Part shown: positions 46,690 to 57,600 of the stretch, piece after piece | Numbering within the stretch: the stretch's first letter is position 1 | How the letters are laid out: each line of letters starts with the position of its first letter | Assembly: GCA_038503035.1 (NCBI GenBank) | Contig: JAVSML010038700.1 | Span: forward strand, 62,001-126,000 | DNA length: 64,000 bases | Source: Crocodylus rhombifer | Taxonomy: Eukaryota; Chordata; Crocodylia; Crocodylidae | Direction of reading: 5' to 3' | The notes under the pieces: model-generated | What the model was told of the DNA's origin: nothing | Databases searched by the model: none | The model's input: the letters and a program-made list of their open reading frames with translations, nothing else | Made by a program: the position numbers and the translations under genes

Positions 46690-46876
46690 CGTACCATAAG
46701 ACAGGCCCCACTCACTTGCCAAGTGTCACTCTCATCCCTTTCCCCAGCCCAGTCCACTGCTTTGCTCTCTCCTCCCTGCCTAATTTGCCTGTGTTCTCCC
46801 TGCTTTGTCCTGGCACGAAGTGGCGGCATATGCCATTTGTGGCACAGGTGCTACAGGCTGGCATTCCCAGGCTTAG
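46690..46876 (-). repeat. DNA-transposon-like repeat, copy 2
   Basis: In reverse complement it reads cctgggaatgccagcctgta, then gcacctgtgccacaaatggc and a purine-rich body (gaacacaggcaaattaggca), parallel to the copy at 12163. Its left limit is uncertain. Confidence 0.5.
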
Positions 46877-47049
46877 TGGGCAAGGCAGGTGGAAGCCAGG
46901 ACAGCACAGGTGTGGTGGATGGAGTTATCCCACGTGTGCTGGCTGAGGAAGGGAAGGCATAATAAAGTTTCTTAGTGTGACCCTGAACACGTGAGTGTCT
47001 GTACACCTGATTTGATCCCCAAGTGCTTAACAAACACAGATAGGAGCAT
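46877..47049. other. Intron between repeats
   Basis: Short unique-looking spacer. Confidence 0.4.
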
Positions 47050-47445
47050 GGAGGAGGCTCTGAAACATCATTCTAGAGCCCAGATACAGCAGCGAGGGGA
47101 GCATTTGATTATCTCTCTCTTCATTTCTCTGGCCAGGACCTGGCATATTCCATGGAATATAAATTAGCATTCACCCCATTCCATAGCTTCCTTCATCACA
47201 ACCTCAGGATTTGGATATAAAAACAATTGATCATGATCTTCGAGGAGGTTGGGCTTGCCCAGAAGGCAGTTACAGAGGTGAGGGTGCTCTTTACCCCGTG
47301 GAACATGGAAGCTAAACCACAGCAGCTTAGCTCTCAGTGAAGTAGGTGCAGGCTTCCACTGTCTAATTGCACTTCCAGTGGGGGAAGAGCATGTATACAG
47401 GGCACAGCAGATGCAGTAAAGCCCCACTCCCAATCCCAGTAGATT
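47050..47445 (+). repeat. Unnamed repeat with exon-like segment, copy 2 (decayed)
   Basis: In the opposite orientation to copy 1. It keeps catttgattatct, the acceptor-like ttctctggccag, ttccatgga, caacctcaggatttggata, cccagaaggcagttacagag, the donor-like gtgagg and accccgtggaacatggaagc. The reading frame is broken by indels. I estimate about three quarters identity with copy 1 by eye. The far end shares gggagtggggctttact with copy 1. Confidence 0.55.
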
Positions 47446-48493
47446 GTAGGCTGCAGATTGTGTGTGTTGAACATGGGAACATCAATGGGTGTTGAACATG
47501 GGATCATGCATATGTTGTGTGCCCGGAGTGGGGAGAGCGGGAATCAACATTGTTAGATACCCTGTGCAGGTTTACTCTGTGCAGCAGGTTTCAATCTTCT
47601 GTGGCAGGTGTGCAAGGCAGAGATATGCATGCTTCTTTATACTCAGCCCATGGGTTTAGGGGCCAGTTATGGAATAAGTGGGAGTTGTATATGGCAGAAA
47701 AATCCAAGATGCTGAGCTGTTCAGGGATGCCCGCTGTTGGAGGAAGCCATTCTGACTGAATACAGGGCTTCTCTGAGGGCTGTGCTGTTATTCAGCCCAG
47801 CTGTCCTCTGATTTTTTTTTTTTGTTTTATTTTTTTTTCCTGGTATCCAGCTTTTTGGGAAGGTGTGGGACTTGCTAGGAAGATAGCCCAGCCCCCAGCC
47901 AGTCTGCGTTCTGAGAGTAATGGGGAATAAGAGGGCTTCCAGATCCTGTTTGGCAAGGGAGGATATAATTAACCCTGTGCCCTGAGTCTTCAGTAGACCA
48001 CACATGTCCTCACACCTTCAGGAAAAGATGTGAACTCAGATGAGGCAGAATTCAGTGGGAATGAACCCAGGTATAGGTGGAGACATGCAATAAGAGATGG
48101 TCTTGGGCATTGGCACTGGGCTGATGAGAGTGTAACCCGTGTCAGAAGCGTGGGAAGACTCAGTCTCTCGCTGCCGTCTGGTCTATATATGAGAGTGTGA
48201 GCCAACTATACCTGCCAGGAACTTGTGCGATAGAAGCTTTTACTGTCAGCACTGCAATTCCTGGGCTACCACTGGGTGACAGACACAGGTACGGGACCAG
48301 CATAAATGCTGAAGCAGGCACAGATGGAGAGAAGACACTCTGCGGATTCACTCTGACTCACCTTGCTGCTTTCTCACAGGCTCAGCGATTTCCTTCCCCA
48401 TTTCCCCACATTACAGCTCTTACTCTTAGTGCCTACCACTGCAGTTTAGGCTTGGCTTCAGTTTCGCTAGCTCCCAAGGTATCTGCGGGACTT
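47446..48493. other. Intron; T-rich run at 47812-47838
   Basis: No gene is recognised. The small duplicated phrase gttgaacatgggatcatg follows gttgaacatgggaacatc near 47466-47510. Confidence 0.45.
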
Positions 48494-48512
48494 CCCCCCC
48501 CCCCCCCCCCCC
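48494..48512. repeat. C19 homopolymer
   Basis: Nineteen consecutive C, immediately before a short CR1 tail. Confidence 0.85.
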
Positions 48513-48539
48513 ATTACCCTGCAGGGAACAATCCAGTTT

Positions 48540-48605
48540 CTGGCTGGGGATGGACTAGTTGACCTGTTAGGTCTTTCCCATCTCTAACTTTTATGATTCT
48601 AATTA
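48540..48605 (+). mobile_element. CR1 LINE, 3' tail only
   Basis: It reads ggatggactagttgacctgt, taggtctttcccatctctaa, cttttatgattctaat, the last ~65 bp of CR1 in sense orientation. It is strongly 5' truncated. Confidence 0.65.
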
Positions 48606-48912
48606 TACCTGGGATTATTGCATAGTTAATCTACATTATTAAGAGATGTGACAGAAATTGGTTATATAATAATAATAGCTCAGAATTATATATCACCTTT
48701 CATCCCAAGAGATCCCAGACTGTTTTATAGCCTTAAAGTGATAGGCAGACTGTAACAAAGAGATGGCATCATCCACACCTGGAACCCAGCCACTTCTGGA
48801 GCAGGGTCTGGTTGATTGTTGGATAGGACACAGCAGTGCTACACAGCAGCTGAAGAAGTGTGTAGGAGAAGCCCATATTCAGCTGAAAATAGAGGAGGAG
48901 CTGGCGAGGCAG

Positions 48913-49120
48913 CAGGGCTGGATTAACCCTTTAGTGAGCCCGAGGCAAACAAACTCATGGGCCCCTACTGAATACTGTATTATATTACTTTTTAATATAC
49001 TATATTATATTATTTTTTTCACTCAATAATTATAATATGTAAAATAAGCGCAACTGGGTCCCTTCTTCACTTAGGGCCCTGGACATGTGCCTAGTTTGCC
49101 TATGCGTTAATCCGGCCCTG
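48913..49120. mobile_element. hAT-type non-autonomous element, 208 bp
   Basis: The termini are cagggctggattaacc (left) and, in reverse complement, cagggccggattaacgc (right). The middle is AT-rich (tattatattactttttaa). A 9 bp repeat GCGAGGCAG lies directly left (48904-48912), but its partner is at 49141-49149, 20 bp beyond the right end; see findings. Confidence 0.75.
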
Positions 49121-49149
49121 CATATTTGTTCAACTTGGAAGCGAGGCAG

Positions 49150-51731
49150 AAAGAGTTAACAACCAGCTAAGGGATCTGCAGTGCAGGTGAGGAAAGGGCT
49201 CTGCTTTTGTGTGTCAAATGAAAGACATCATCTCCTCCAGCACCGTGACATCACTAGCACAAGGGACATTGCACAGATAGGACTGGCACAACGTGAACCA
49301 TCAGCACTACCTGGTCGGTCCTCAGAGGTCCCCTATGCAGGGACTCACCCAGCTTGGCATTACTTAGCAATGAGAATCATTGCTCTAGGCAATGTGACTG
49401 CACAGAGATTGGTCAGGGATTTCTGACGCTGCCAGCCGTCAGCCTGAACCTGCTGCCGAGTGCCTTGTGGTGGGATCGTGGTTGCAGTAGAAAGCCTGTT
49501 GTAACGCACCTCAAGTAATCATGCAATTGCCTTCATGCTGGTGACAGCTTAATGCAGACAGTGCTGTTATTAAAACAAGTGCTGGGTCTGGCTTTTATTC
49601 AGGAAGGGCTTTCTTCTTGAGTTAATTGAGCCACACTTACCCAGTAGATGTCAGCCACTCTCCCCAACCTTCCCCTTGCCAGACCAGCCATAGCAGTATC
49701 CTGTGACCTTGATATGCTTAGGATACCTCACGCCTCTATACAACATGTGGATGCACAAGGTGTGAGACCTTGCCTGGCCCCATACTCAGAAATGCAGGGC
49801 CAGGTTGCACCCGCTAATCCACGAGCCCCTCTTTGGATGTCCTGTCAATGTTCTGTTGCCCAGCAATGATTTGAGCTCTTTTTGCCTTCAGACAATGTGT
49901 GGGAGTCTCCCATGAGCCTACTGGGTCTTTAAACATCCTCCCTTGAGAAGGAAAGCTCAGGGCATCTTTGTTGCTTCATTTCCACTCCCCAGTCCTAGCC
50001 TGGAGGGAAGAGCAGCCTGCTTGATGCAGTGGCCAGCAGTGCAGGTAGACAACACGGAGCCTCCAAGCCCCAGCTCTGTTTCCTAGGGGGATTGAACCAT
50101 TTGCCAGGTGTAGGATGACCTGAGGGCAAGAAACAAGCATCTGGAGGGTGAGGTGGCCCTGCCACTTGTCATGATGAAGCTCAGCACCCTTTAACATTGA
50201 TGCGAATGGGCAGGTCCACAGGGCGCGGAGCTGGAACAAAAACCAAGGCAGAGGCGCCATGCCCACGCCCACATCATCCCACAATGGGATCTTTCCTTTT
50301 CCCTTGCCCAAGCTTAGCTGGGAGAGCAGGATTAATCACTTCTCCCCATGCTGCAGGTGCATGTCCTCCACCCTGGCTCGGCGAGCACAGCGTTTCATGG
50401 CTTCCATAATTAACTTCACACGCAGCAATGCAGCCTCGCAGATGCAGTCACAAATTTTAGCTAATTAACCATATGGTCTGGCTGCCTGACAGAGCTGGGT
50501 AGACATATGAGCTAAGCACCGACTTCATGGGCACTGACTTGCACAGGTGCTGCCTTCTTTGTTGACACCAAGACCCAGGAGGCTCCAAGAAAGACACTAG
50601 GCTTCTTCTGCCTACGGGTGCATCTGACTCTGGGGTGTGCCTTCCAGTAGAAACGCACCACAGTGGTTGGTGTTCGTGCACGTGTAGAGAGAGAAGCATT
50701 CACTGCAGGAAGCAAATGGCTTGTACTAATCCTGATTATTTGTAGGCACCGAGCCAGGTTGACAGCTAAGCACCATGGACCTATCACTGCTGCTGTTGCT
50801 CTCCCCCTTGCTGGCAGCACCCAGGCACTGCTGCAAGGAAGCTCACACCTCTGGAGCCCTCTCTGGCATAAGGCAGGCATTGTTCTGAGGGAAAGCAGGA
50901 GCATTAGAGCAGTGTGGAAATGACTTTGTCAGTGTGCCAGCATATGAAATGTTTGGTGATATTATAGCCCTGCCACTGCCTGTGGCTGTTTTTCCTCTGC
51001 TTCTAATGACTAATAGAGAGAAGACAAAACAATTTCTATTAGTTTCTCCCACACTGCAGTGGGTTTCTTATTTTCTAAACCTCATTAGAGTTTGTAATAC
51101 CATGGTGGTAGTCAAGAGCAGTCCAAGTTGCCCCGGGGAGAAGAAGTGAAGAGGAAAGTGAGAGAGATATGATGTGTAGCCCAGTATTAACACTGATTTT
51201 GGCTGGTTTCCAGAGTCCTTTCTTATTCACTTCCAAACTCTCATGCCTTATCTCAGTCTTAAAGGTTAACGACGAAGCTTAGAAGGAGAAAAAAATGTTT
51301 AAGATCTCAAATTGTTAAGAGAAAATATGTGTGTGCAAAGCAGGGAGCTGCAGAGGCATTTACATTTTGAAGGCAAATATTTAAAAATCAGTTTCCACAC
51401 CTGTCCCACATCCCAGTTCAGGGCTCTCTGTTTCCCTTGAACAGCTGCTGATGTCAGGGACACAGAGCAGGGCATGCAGGAAGCTGCCAGGCTTCAGGTG
51501 TCAGCTGTGATAGCTGTTGCCATCACCAATATAACCAATACAGGGAACTCCACAGCAGCTGAGTTTTTTCAAAGGTTCCCAAACGCCATCAACATTCAGT
51601 GCAAGCTGGACACCAAATTGTCATTGGCTCCTTCAGAATTCCCTGCCAGGATCCTAAAGGGAAATCTTAGCTCCAGTGCAGTGCAGGGGAGCTTTTTTTG
51701 TTGTTGCCACAAGACCAATGGAGATCATTAA
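49150..51731. other. Intron, nothing recognised
   Basis: No gene is supported. Overlapping open frames at 50512-50923 on both strands have no motifs. Confidence 0.45.
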
Positions 51732-51987
51732 CACTGGGTGCATTTACCCGAGATGCTCAATGAGCAGTAGACGAACTCTTCTGCCTATCAGTGCATCACG
51801 ACAAAAACCACGCTAATGCACAGTCGAATGAGTCCGCTACGCATTAAGCATTGCAGAAAGGCTGTGCAGCTTTGCTGCTACACAGTTGCACTGGCTACTG
51901 TGCATTTATGTAGTACTTCCTATTAGAGGTACTAACTTAATGCGCAGTAGCAATGAAGCATTAGTATACGTGTAGATGTGACCACTG
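51732..51987. mobile_element. MITE with CATCTACAC termini, copy 2
   Basis: The left end cactgggtgcatttacccg and the right end, reverse complement cagtggtcacatctacacg, are imperfect inverted repeats. It shares ggtactaacttaatgcgc and cgtgtagatgtg with the element at 44292. The flanks atcattaa and agtgatta do not form an exact 8 bp duplication. Confidence 0.6.
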
Positions 51988-52464
51988 AGTGATTAAGTTG
52001 CTTGAGATGTGCCTCTGACATAATTGCAAATATTGCCCTAGTGTCTCTGAATGAGAAGACCCATGCCTTCGACTCACTGCACCACAAAAAACGCTTTCAC
52101 AGATAAGGAATTTAATTTGCTATAACCTTACATCAGGCATTAAAGCAGACATGCGTGGTTCATTTCAGAGCAGCCATTATCTGAAAAGCAAATGGCACAA
52201 GTGCTGCTCTCTGGACTTGGTTTTGGGGTTTTTTTGGGGTTTTTGTTAAGGTAGGTCTCCTGTCCAAATATTTAAGAGGCTGAAATGTGCTGAGCTTATG
52301 AGAGCTGACAAGGTCACCCCCTTTTAGTGTCAGCTGTTGCTAATATAATAGAGACAGACATCTTGAATCCAGGTACACTGTCGAGTACTAAATGGGTCCA
52401 AACCATTTCTGACTAGCCGTATCAGTTAGTTTGAAACATCTGGGGTCTGCCCCATGAGTGAGTG
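51988..52464. other. Intron, nothing recognised
   Basis: Unique-looking sequence with a short G/T run near 52220-52245. Confidence 0.4.
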
Positions 52465-52570
52465 AGTGGGGAATCAGGACTCCCAAGTTTAATTCTCCTT
52501 TGCCACCAAGCAGCTGTGCAGTCAACGGCAAATCCATTTACCCCCAAACTCAGCCTTCCCTTACCACCTG
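52465..52570 (+). repeat. MIR-like SINE, sense, weak
   Basis: Order: aatcaggactcccaagttta, attctcctttgccaccaagc, agctgtgcagtcaacggcaa. Similar to a MIR but decayed. Confidence 0.35.
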
Positions 52571-52919
52571 CTCTTAGGGATATTATGTCATGTTATTAAT
52601 TGATGTGGGTTTCCCACAGGTCCAAGTCTGCTCCAGACAAGTGTACAAGATCTAGCTAGGACTAAGTTAAGGATAGGCTTTTTCTTCCTACTAGCTTGCC
52701 TGGCCAATTAAAACAAGATACAGTCTAGTCTTAAACAATTGAATTTTATGGTGCTTTGTTAAATTTCCCCAGTTATATAACAGCTTTATAAACCACAGAG
52801 TTGAGCAGGGCTCAGTACAAGTAAAAGTCCATGCTCAGTAGATGGCACAAATGCTTGCGGCAGGAATCTTAGCTACATCCAAAAGTACCGAAACAGCAAT
52901 GGCAGTCGGCAGCCCGTGG

Positions 52920-53150
52920 GGTCATCTTCACTGCCAAACATGTAGTGTTTGCTGAGGTTGGCTAACCTGAGTTAGCTAACATGGCCTAAAACAACCATAA
53001 AAAAGGCACCATCTCGCCTTGTGTTGTGCCTGTAAAGGAGGCTTGGGCTCAGCTGAAGCTGCTGACCTAGGACAAAGGCCGAGTTACTGTATCTGCACTT
53101 TACCCCGAGTTAGCCAAGCTAAGGTAAGAGAACTAAGTGAAGATACAGCC
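52920..53150. mobile_element. MITE with ATCTTCACT termini
   Basis: The left end ggtcatcttcactgccaaa and the right end, reverse complement ggctgtatcttcacttagt, are inverted repeats. The interior contains GAGTTAGCTAAC-type words (cctgagttagctaacatgg, ccgagttagccaagctaa) typical of a short reptile MITE. Confidence 0.6.
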
Positions 53151-54517
53151 TTCAACTACCTAATAATGGGTCAGACTGCAGTGCCCATATAGAAACGGGT
53201 GAGTAGTTACTGACACAAATAATCCCATCAAAATCAATAGGGCACAACCAGTATAGGTAGGAGGCTTGTTTAGATGCAACAAGAAGGAACCACCTTTGCA
53301 TGCATTATAATATTATCTGCTCTCCTACAGCTAAGAAAGGTTAACCGAGTTTGACCGTTAATTATTGTTCTGATTTCCTCCCCAAGCCTCTTCCTCCATG
53401 TCGCATGCACTTGCCTGTCTGGAGGATTAACTGTCTGACAGGTGTGAACTTTTGCAAACAAGTTGTGCCTGAGTTCTGGGTGAGCACAATAAAAGCTGCA
53501 ATACTTATTTTATTTATTTGTTTTTGCTAATCAGAAACCTGTCAATTTTTCCTCACAGCCCTATCACTCAAAACCAGTTTGTCTGAATTTCTTAAGACTT
53601 CCTGCAAGAAATCACCTTGGAGCAGCAGTAAAGCCTAGGAAATTTCAGCCCCAAAGGGAAGAATCTATATATTTGCAAAAGTTGTATAAGGAGTTGAAAA
53701 ATAGAGCTTAGCGTGGAATTCCTCCTGCAACCATGACTCCATAATTAAGGCATAAATCTAGCACTGTATACATTAGCATCGCATGCTACATATGCACAAG
53801 GCGTTGCTGTGGGAACCATAACTTTTCGAATCTGTTTTTACTCCGCGCTCTGTTTCAGCATGTTCCCAACAGACACTCTGGAGGAAGAAAGATCCATAGC
53901 CTACCGCAAGATTTCACCCACAGGAGACACAGTTTAGTAGAATAAATAAATAGCTGTATAATGGGGAACAGCGGGGGGGTGGGAGAAGATAATAAAAAGT
54001 GAAGTGGGTGTTGGGTTGACTTGTTAGGAAGCCAGTCTGCCTTCATTGTTGAGATCACACCCATCACTGCAAGTGCTGGGACAGCTAGGCTGCTTGGGGC
54101 GTGCGCGCGTGTGTGTGCATGTGGCAGGATGTTGTGCTAATTTCTCTGGGTGTATGCAGTGCTGGGGAGAGATGGGGGATTGGCAACTTAGGAAACTGCA
54201 CTGCTTGAACTGTGCTGTGGGTACAGACAGACAGCTTGAACCCCCACTGGGCAGTCTGTTCGAGAGAGGTCCCTTCCAGGATTCAGACTGCAACGTCTGC
54301 TCTATCCTATGGAGGCTCTGCTGAGGTTAAGGGTGCCAGTTGTGGCATCTGTTCTTGTTTTGAGGCATCCTACATTAAGTGAAACTCTCGGTCTCATTCA
54401 GATGCAGCCCTCTTGAGGCTGCCTGGGCCAGGGAAGGCATCAATCTCCCTTCCTAGCAGTTTGTTTCCTCTCTGGTGTGCTTACTTAGATCCAGCCATGG
54501 CTTTTGTTCTCCCTGCG
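53151..54517. other. Intron, nothing recognised
   Basis: A short GT/GC-rich run lies at 54099-54120. No gene. Confidence 0.45.
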
Positions 54518-54605
54518 GATGTTGGCACACTGTCAGGGTGGCTGCAGAGTGGAGTGCCGTGGATGCTGGCACGCTGTCAGGGTGGATGCCGGGTCGAGTG
54601 CCATG
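54518..54605 (+). repeat. 44 bp tandem duplication, two copies
   Basis: Copy 1 begins gatgttggcacactgtcagg and copy 2 begins gatgctggcacgctgtcagg; both end gtgcc followed by gtg or atg. The period is 44 bp. Confidence 0.85.
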
Positions 54606-57600
54606 TCTTTCTGAGTTCCTTCACGTGCATGTGTTGGGAGATCTCAGTTGAATTTTTCTGAGCCCCTTTTGTTGTCATCTGTTTAGCTGCACAAAAGGTG
54701 TTTAGGGCCTCACTGCTTCTTGTCGGCTTCTCAGGGATATATCTGTGTTTTGTATCATTTGGTGATGCAAGTCCTTGGTCACTGATGTTTTGTGGGGATG
54801 AGGGTGACAACAAGCGGAGCCCAGTGCAACATGCTACCCCACATGAAGACAGCTCTGGAAATTAGAACAGGGGACAGGAGCTGTAGAGAGACTGGGCTGT
54901 ATGGCATAGTGTATTGGAAACCTGTAGCAGATCCCTCTGTCACCCTTCGAAGAAGGTTTGGAGATCACTATTAGGAAAGCCAGGTTTGAATGAGGCAACA
55001 TCACATGGTGACTGATTTGGACAGCCCAAAAAATCTGTTTTTGGCGTGACTTAGTTTCCAAACTCCCATCTCCCAAGAGAGCAGCTGAGGCAGGGGCTAA
55101 AGAGTGTTTTTGGGGTGGGGGTGGGGGTGTGGGGAGAGGGATTCTCAGTTCTCTTAATCCTTGCTCTTACATTTTGTAAAAATGGGTTAATACTCACGGG
55201 GTCAGGGACCGGAACATGACTGTCCCACCTCGGGTGTGGTTATCTCACCTCCATTCAACGGGAGTGATTGAGAGAGACCCATCTCATAGTGTAATCATTT
55301 CTACATTGTGGTCAGTGGTCCACAAGGCCATGGCAGCTGGCCCATTGATCACATTTGTCTCACCCTCCACTCTCAATTTAAGACTGGATGATAAGGGTGT
55401 GTGATAGTCTGTGAGAAAGGTTGGTCTGTTGCTCCAAAAGGTTGAGCATGCCTCTCCCAAAGCAAGTGGTCTGTATCCCATCCGCACTCACAAGGATTGT
55501 ACCAGCTATGCCATGAGAGTGGGAAGAGGGGTGTCATTGGGTGAGTGTTTTACTTCCTTGCTTGTTTGGGAAGGATCTGCAGTCCTTTTAACTTGCTCAG
55601 TGCATTTCATTAGGACTCCTTTTGAAGATCCTCACTTTTTAATTTACCACAATTGCCACTTACAAAAGAAGCTGCTGTGTAGACACTTTTATCTTTTATC
55701 GACCAGCAGGTATCCTTGCTTCCCTCTGGCACTGTCCTATCTGGCACTGTCCTGGAGATAGCTGGCTCTCCCTTCACTCCTGTCCTTGTCTTGGAGCTTG
55801 CCAGGCCTCAGCTGGATCCTTCCAGGTCTCACCTAGCAGCAAAAGAGCATAAGGCTGGATGGAAAGCAAGTGCCAAATCCCACTCAGGGGCCTCCCAGTC
55901 TCAGGGAGCCTTGCCTGAGGTGTCAGTGAAAGTTGCCCCTTTTTTTCTCACATTGCTGTGTTTGTGTGTCACTGCAGCAGTCGGTGGAAGAGAAGACAGG
56001 AAGAGAGTTGATGCCATGGTTTTCTCCCAAGCAAACCCCCTAGTTTCTCCAGCTCTGATCTGTGCAGAGCAGCTCATGTATTTTGCAAACGTTGTGCCTG
56101 TCGGCTCCAGCATGGCTTTCTTTCTGCGGACGGTTGCTTTTTTTTTTTTTTTTTTATTCCCCTTACGTTCCCATTCCTGTCGGCTTGTGTCATCCCTGCC
56201 ATGCTTTTGTGTTCTCAAATCAGATGCTATTAGGGAAGAAGAGCCCAGGTTATGCTGTCTGGAGCCTCCCGCAGCTGCGGAGCAGAGCGGCATCAGCGGT
56301 GTTAGAGCAGCGGCGTGATTAGTATTCCACTGCTCAGATCAAAGAGCTGCCAAGACAGAGCCCAAGGCATTTCGCCAGCTATGATTGACTGAATCGTTTT
56401 CAACACCTCACAATTACAGAGCAGATAACTTCATAGCAAAGCTCTGATAACCCCCTGGGAGAGGCGAAGGCAGGAAGCACGCCAGGAGGGACTGCACAGG
56501 AGTGAGGCCTGCACCCCAGTGCTGGGCCTGGCAGCAAATACAGGAAGGGACCTGCCAGCTTTCCATTTCCTTTAAGCCATGTGGCCAAAGGAGTGTCCAT
56601 ATAAGCTGGCTCATCCAAATGTCCCCAAACCTAGATCAAGCTGGGAGCCCATTTCTGGGACTACCCAGAGGCTGGCATGGATAAGACCATGCCTCAGAGC
56701 TTGGTTCTCCTTTTGCAGCAGAGGATGGAGCTTAAAACCAGTCGGGCTTTTTCAGAGCTAGAGGAATCGCGTGCACAGCAAGTACACACACCTGAGTGCA
56801 GGCACACATGTGCTCGTATCTCACCGCCCGTGAGAGAAGCACACGAAGCTCCGAGTGCCGGGAGGCACTGCTAGCAAGCTAGGGCATGCTCCGATCCCCA
56901 CACTCTCATGATTTACCTCTCTGAAATACCTCAATTTAAATGCTAATTTTCCCTGAACCAAGGGGGTAAAGCAGCTATTGAATACTGTTGGGCTGTTTAT
57001 TAATGGAGCTAAAACACTGGCACGTACTCTTAATGTGGCAGGGAGGGGCAGGCAGCAGAGTGCAGGGACTTTCTTTCTCTGTGCCGACAGCAGGAAGGTT
57101 GAATGATTGACTGACTGATTGATTGACTTTCCTGTCACACTTCTCCCTCCCCCTCAAATATTCAGTGCCTGGATCCCAGGCTGGGATTGGAACAGACGTT
57201 CCCGTCAACTCATTTCAATTTCAGCCTGATTCCCAGCCAATGCGCTCCCCCTCTCACAAGGAAGCCTCCTTGTCTGTCTGTCTGTCTGATGCTAATGCTA
57301 TTTCGGGGCACGTACGATGAAGAAACCTCCTGGAAATCTCCTTCAGCCAAGCTGTGGGCCGTCCCTCCTGCTTAGTAACCCCTGAAAAGCCAGTATCATT
57401 GGCTCAGAGCATCAGCCTGGGAGTACAACCTGCCTCAGCTCCGTATGCAGATCACACCTGCAAGGAAGCGCATCGCAGAGACGCGGAGCCAGAGGTGATC
57501 ACTCTTGCTCGTTCTCTGCGTTCCCTCTCAGGATTTCCGCTGCACCCTGAGCTCGCTGCTCTTGTCAACAGAGGAGGGATTTCTGCTGTTGCCTGTGCCG

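Noticed and set aside
55716..56318. 200-codon + strand open frame
   Set aside because: It crosses a T18 run, is overlapped by open frames on both strands, and shows no recognisable domain, start context or splice sites.
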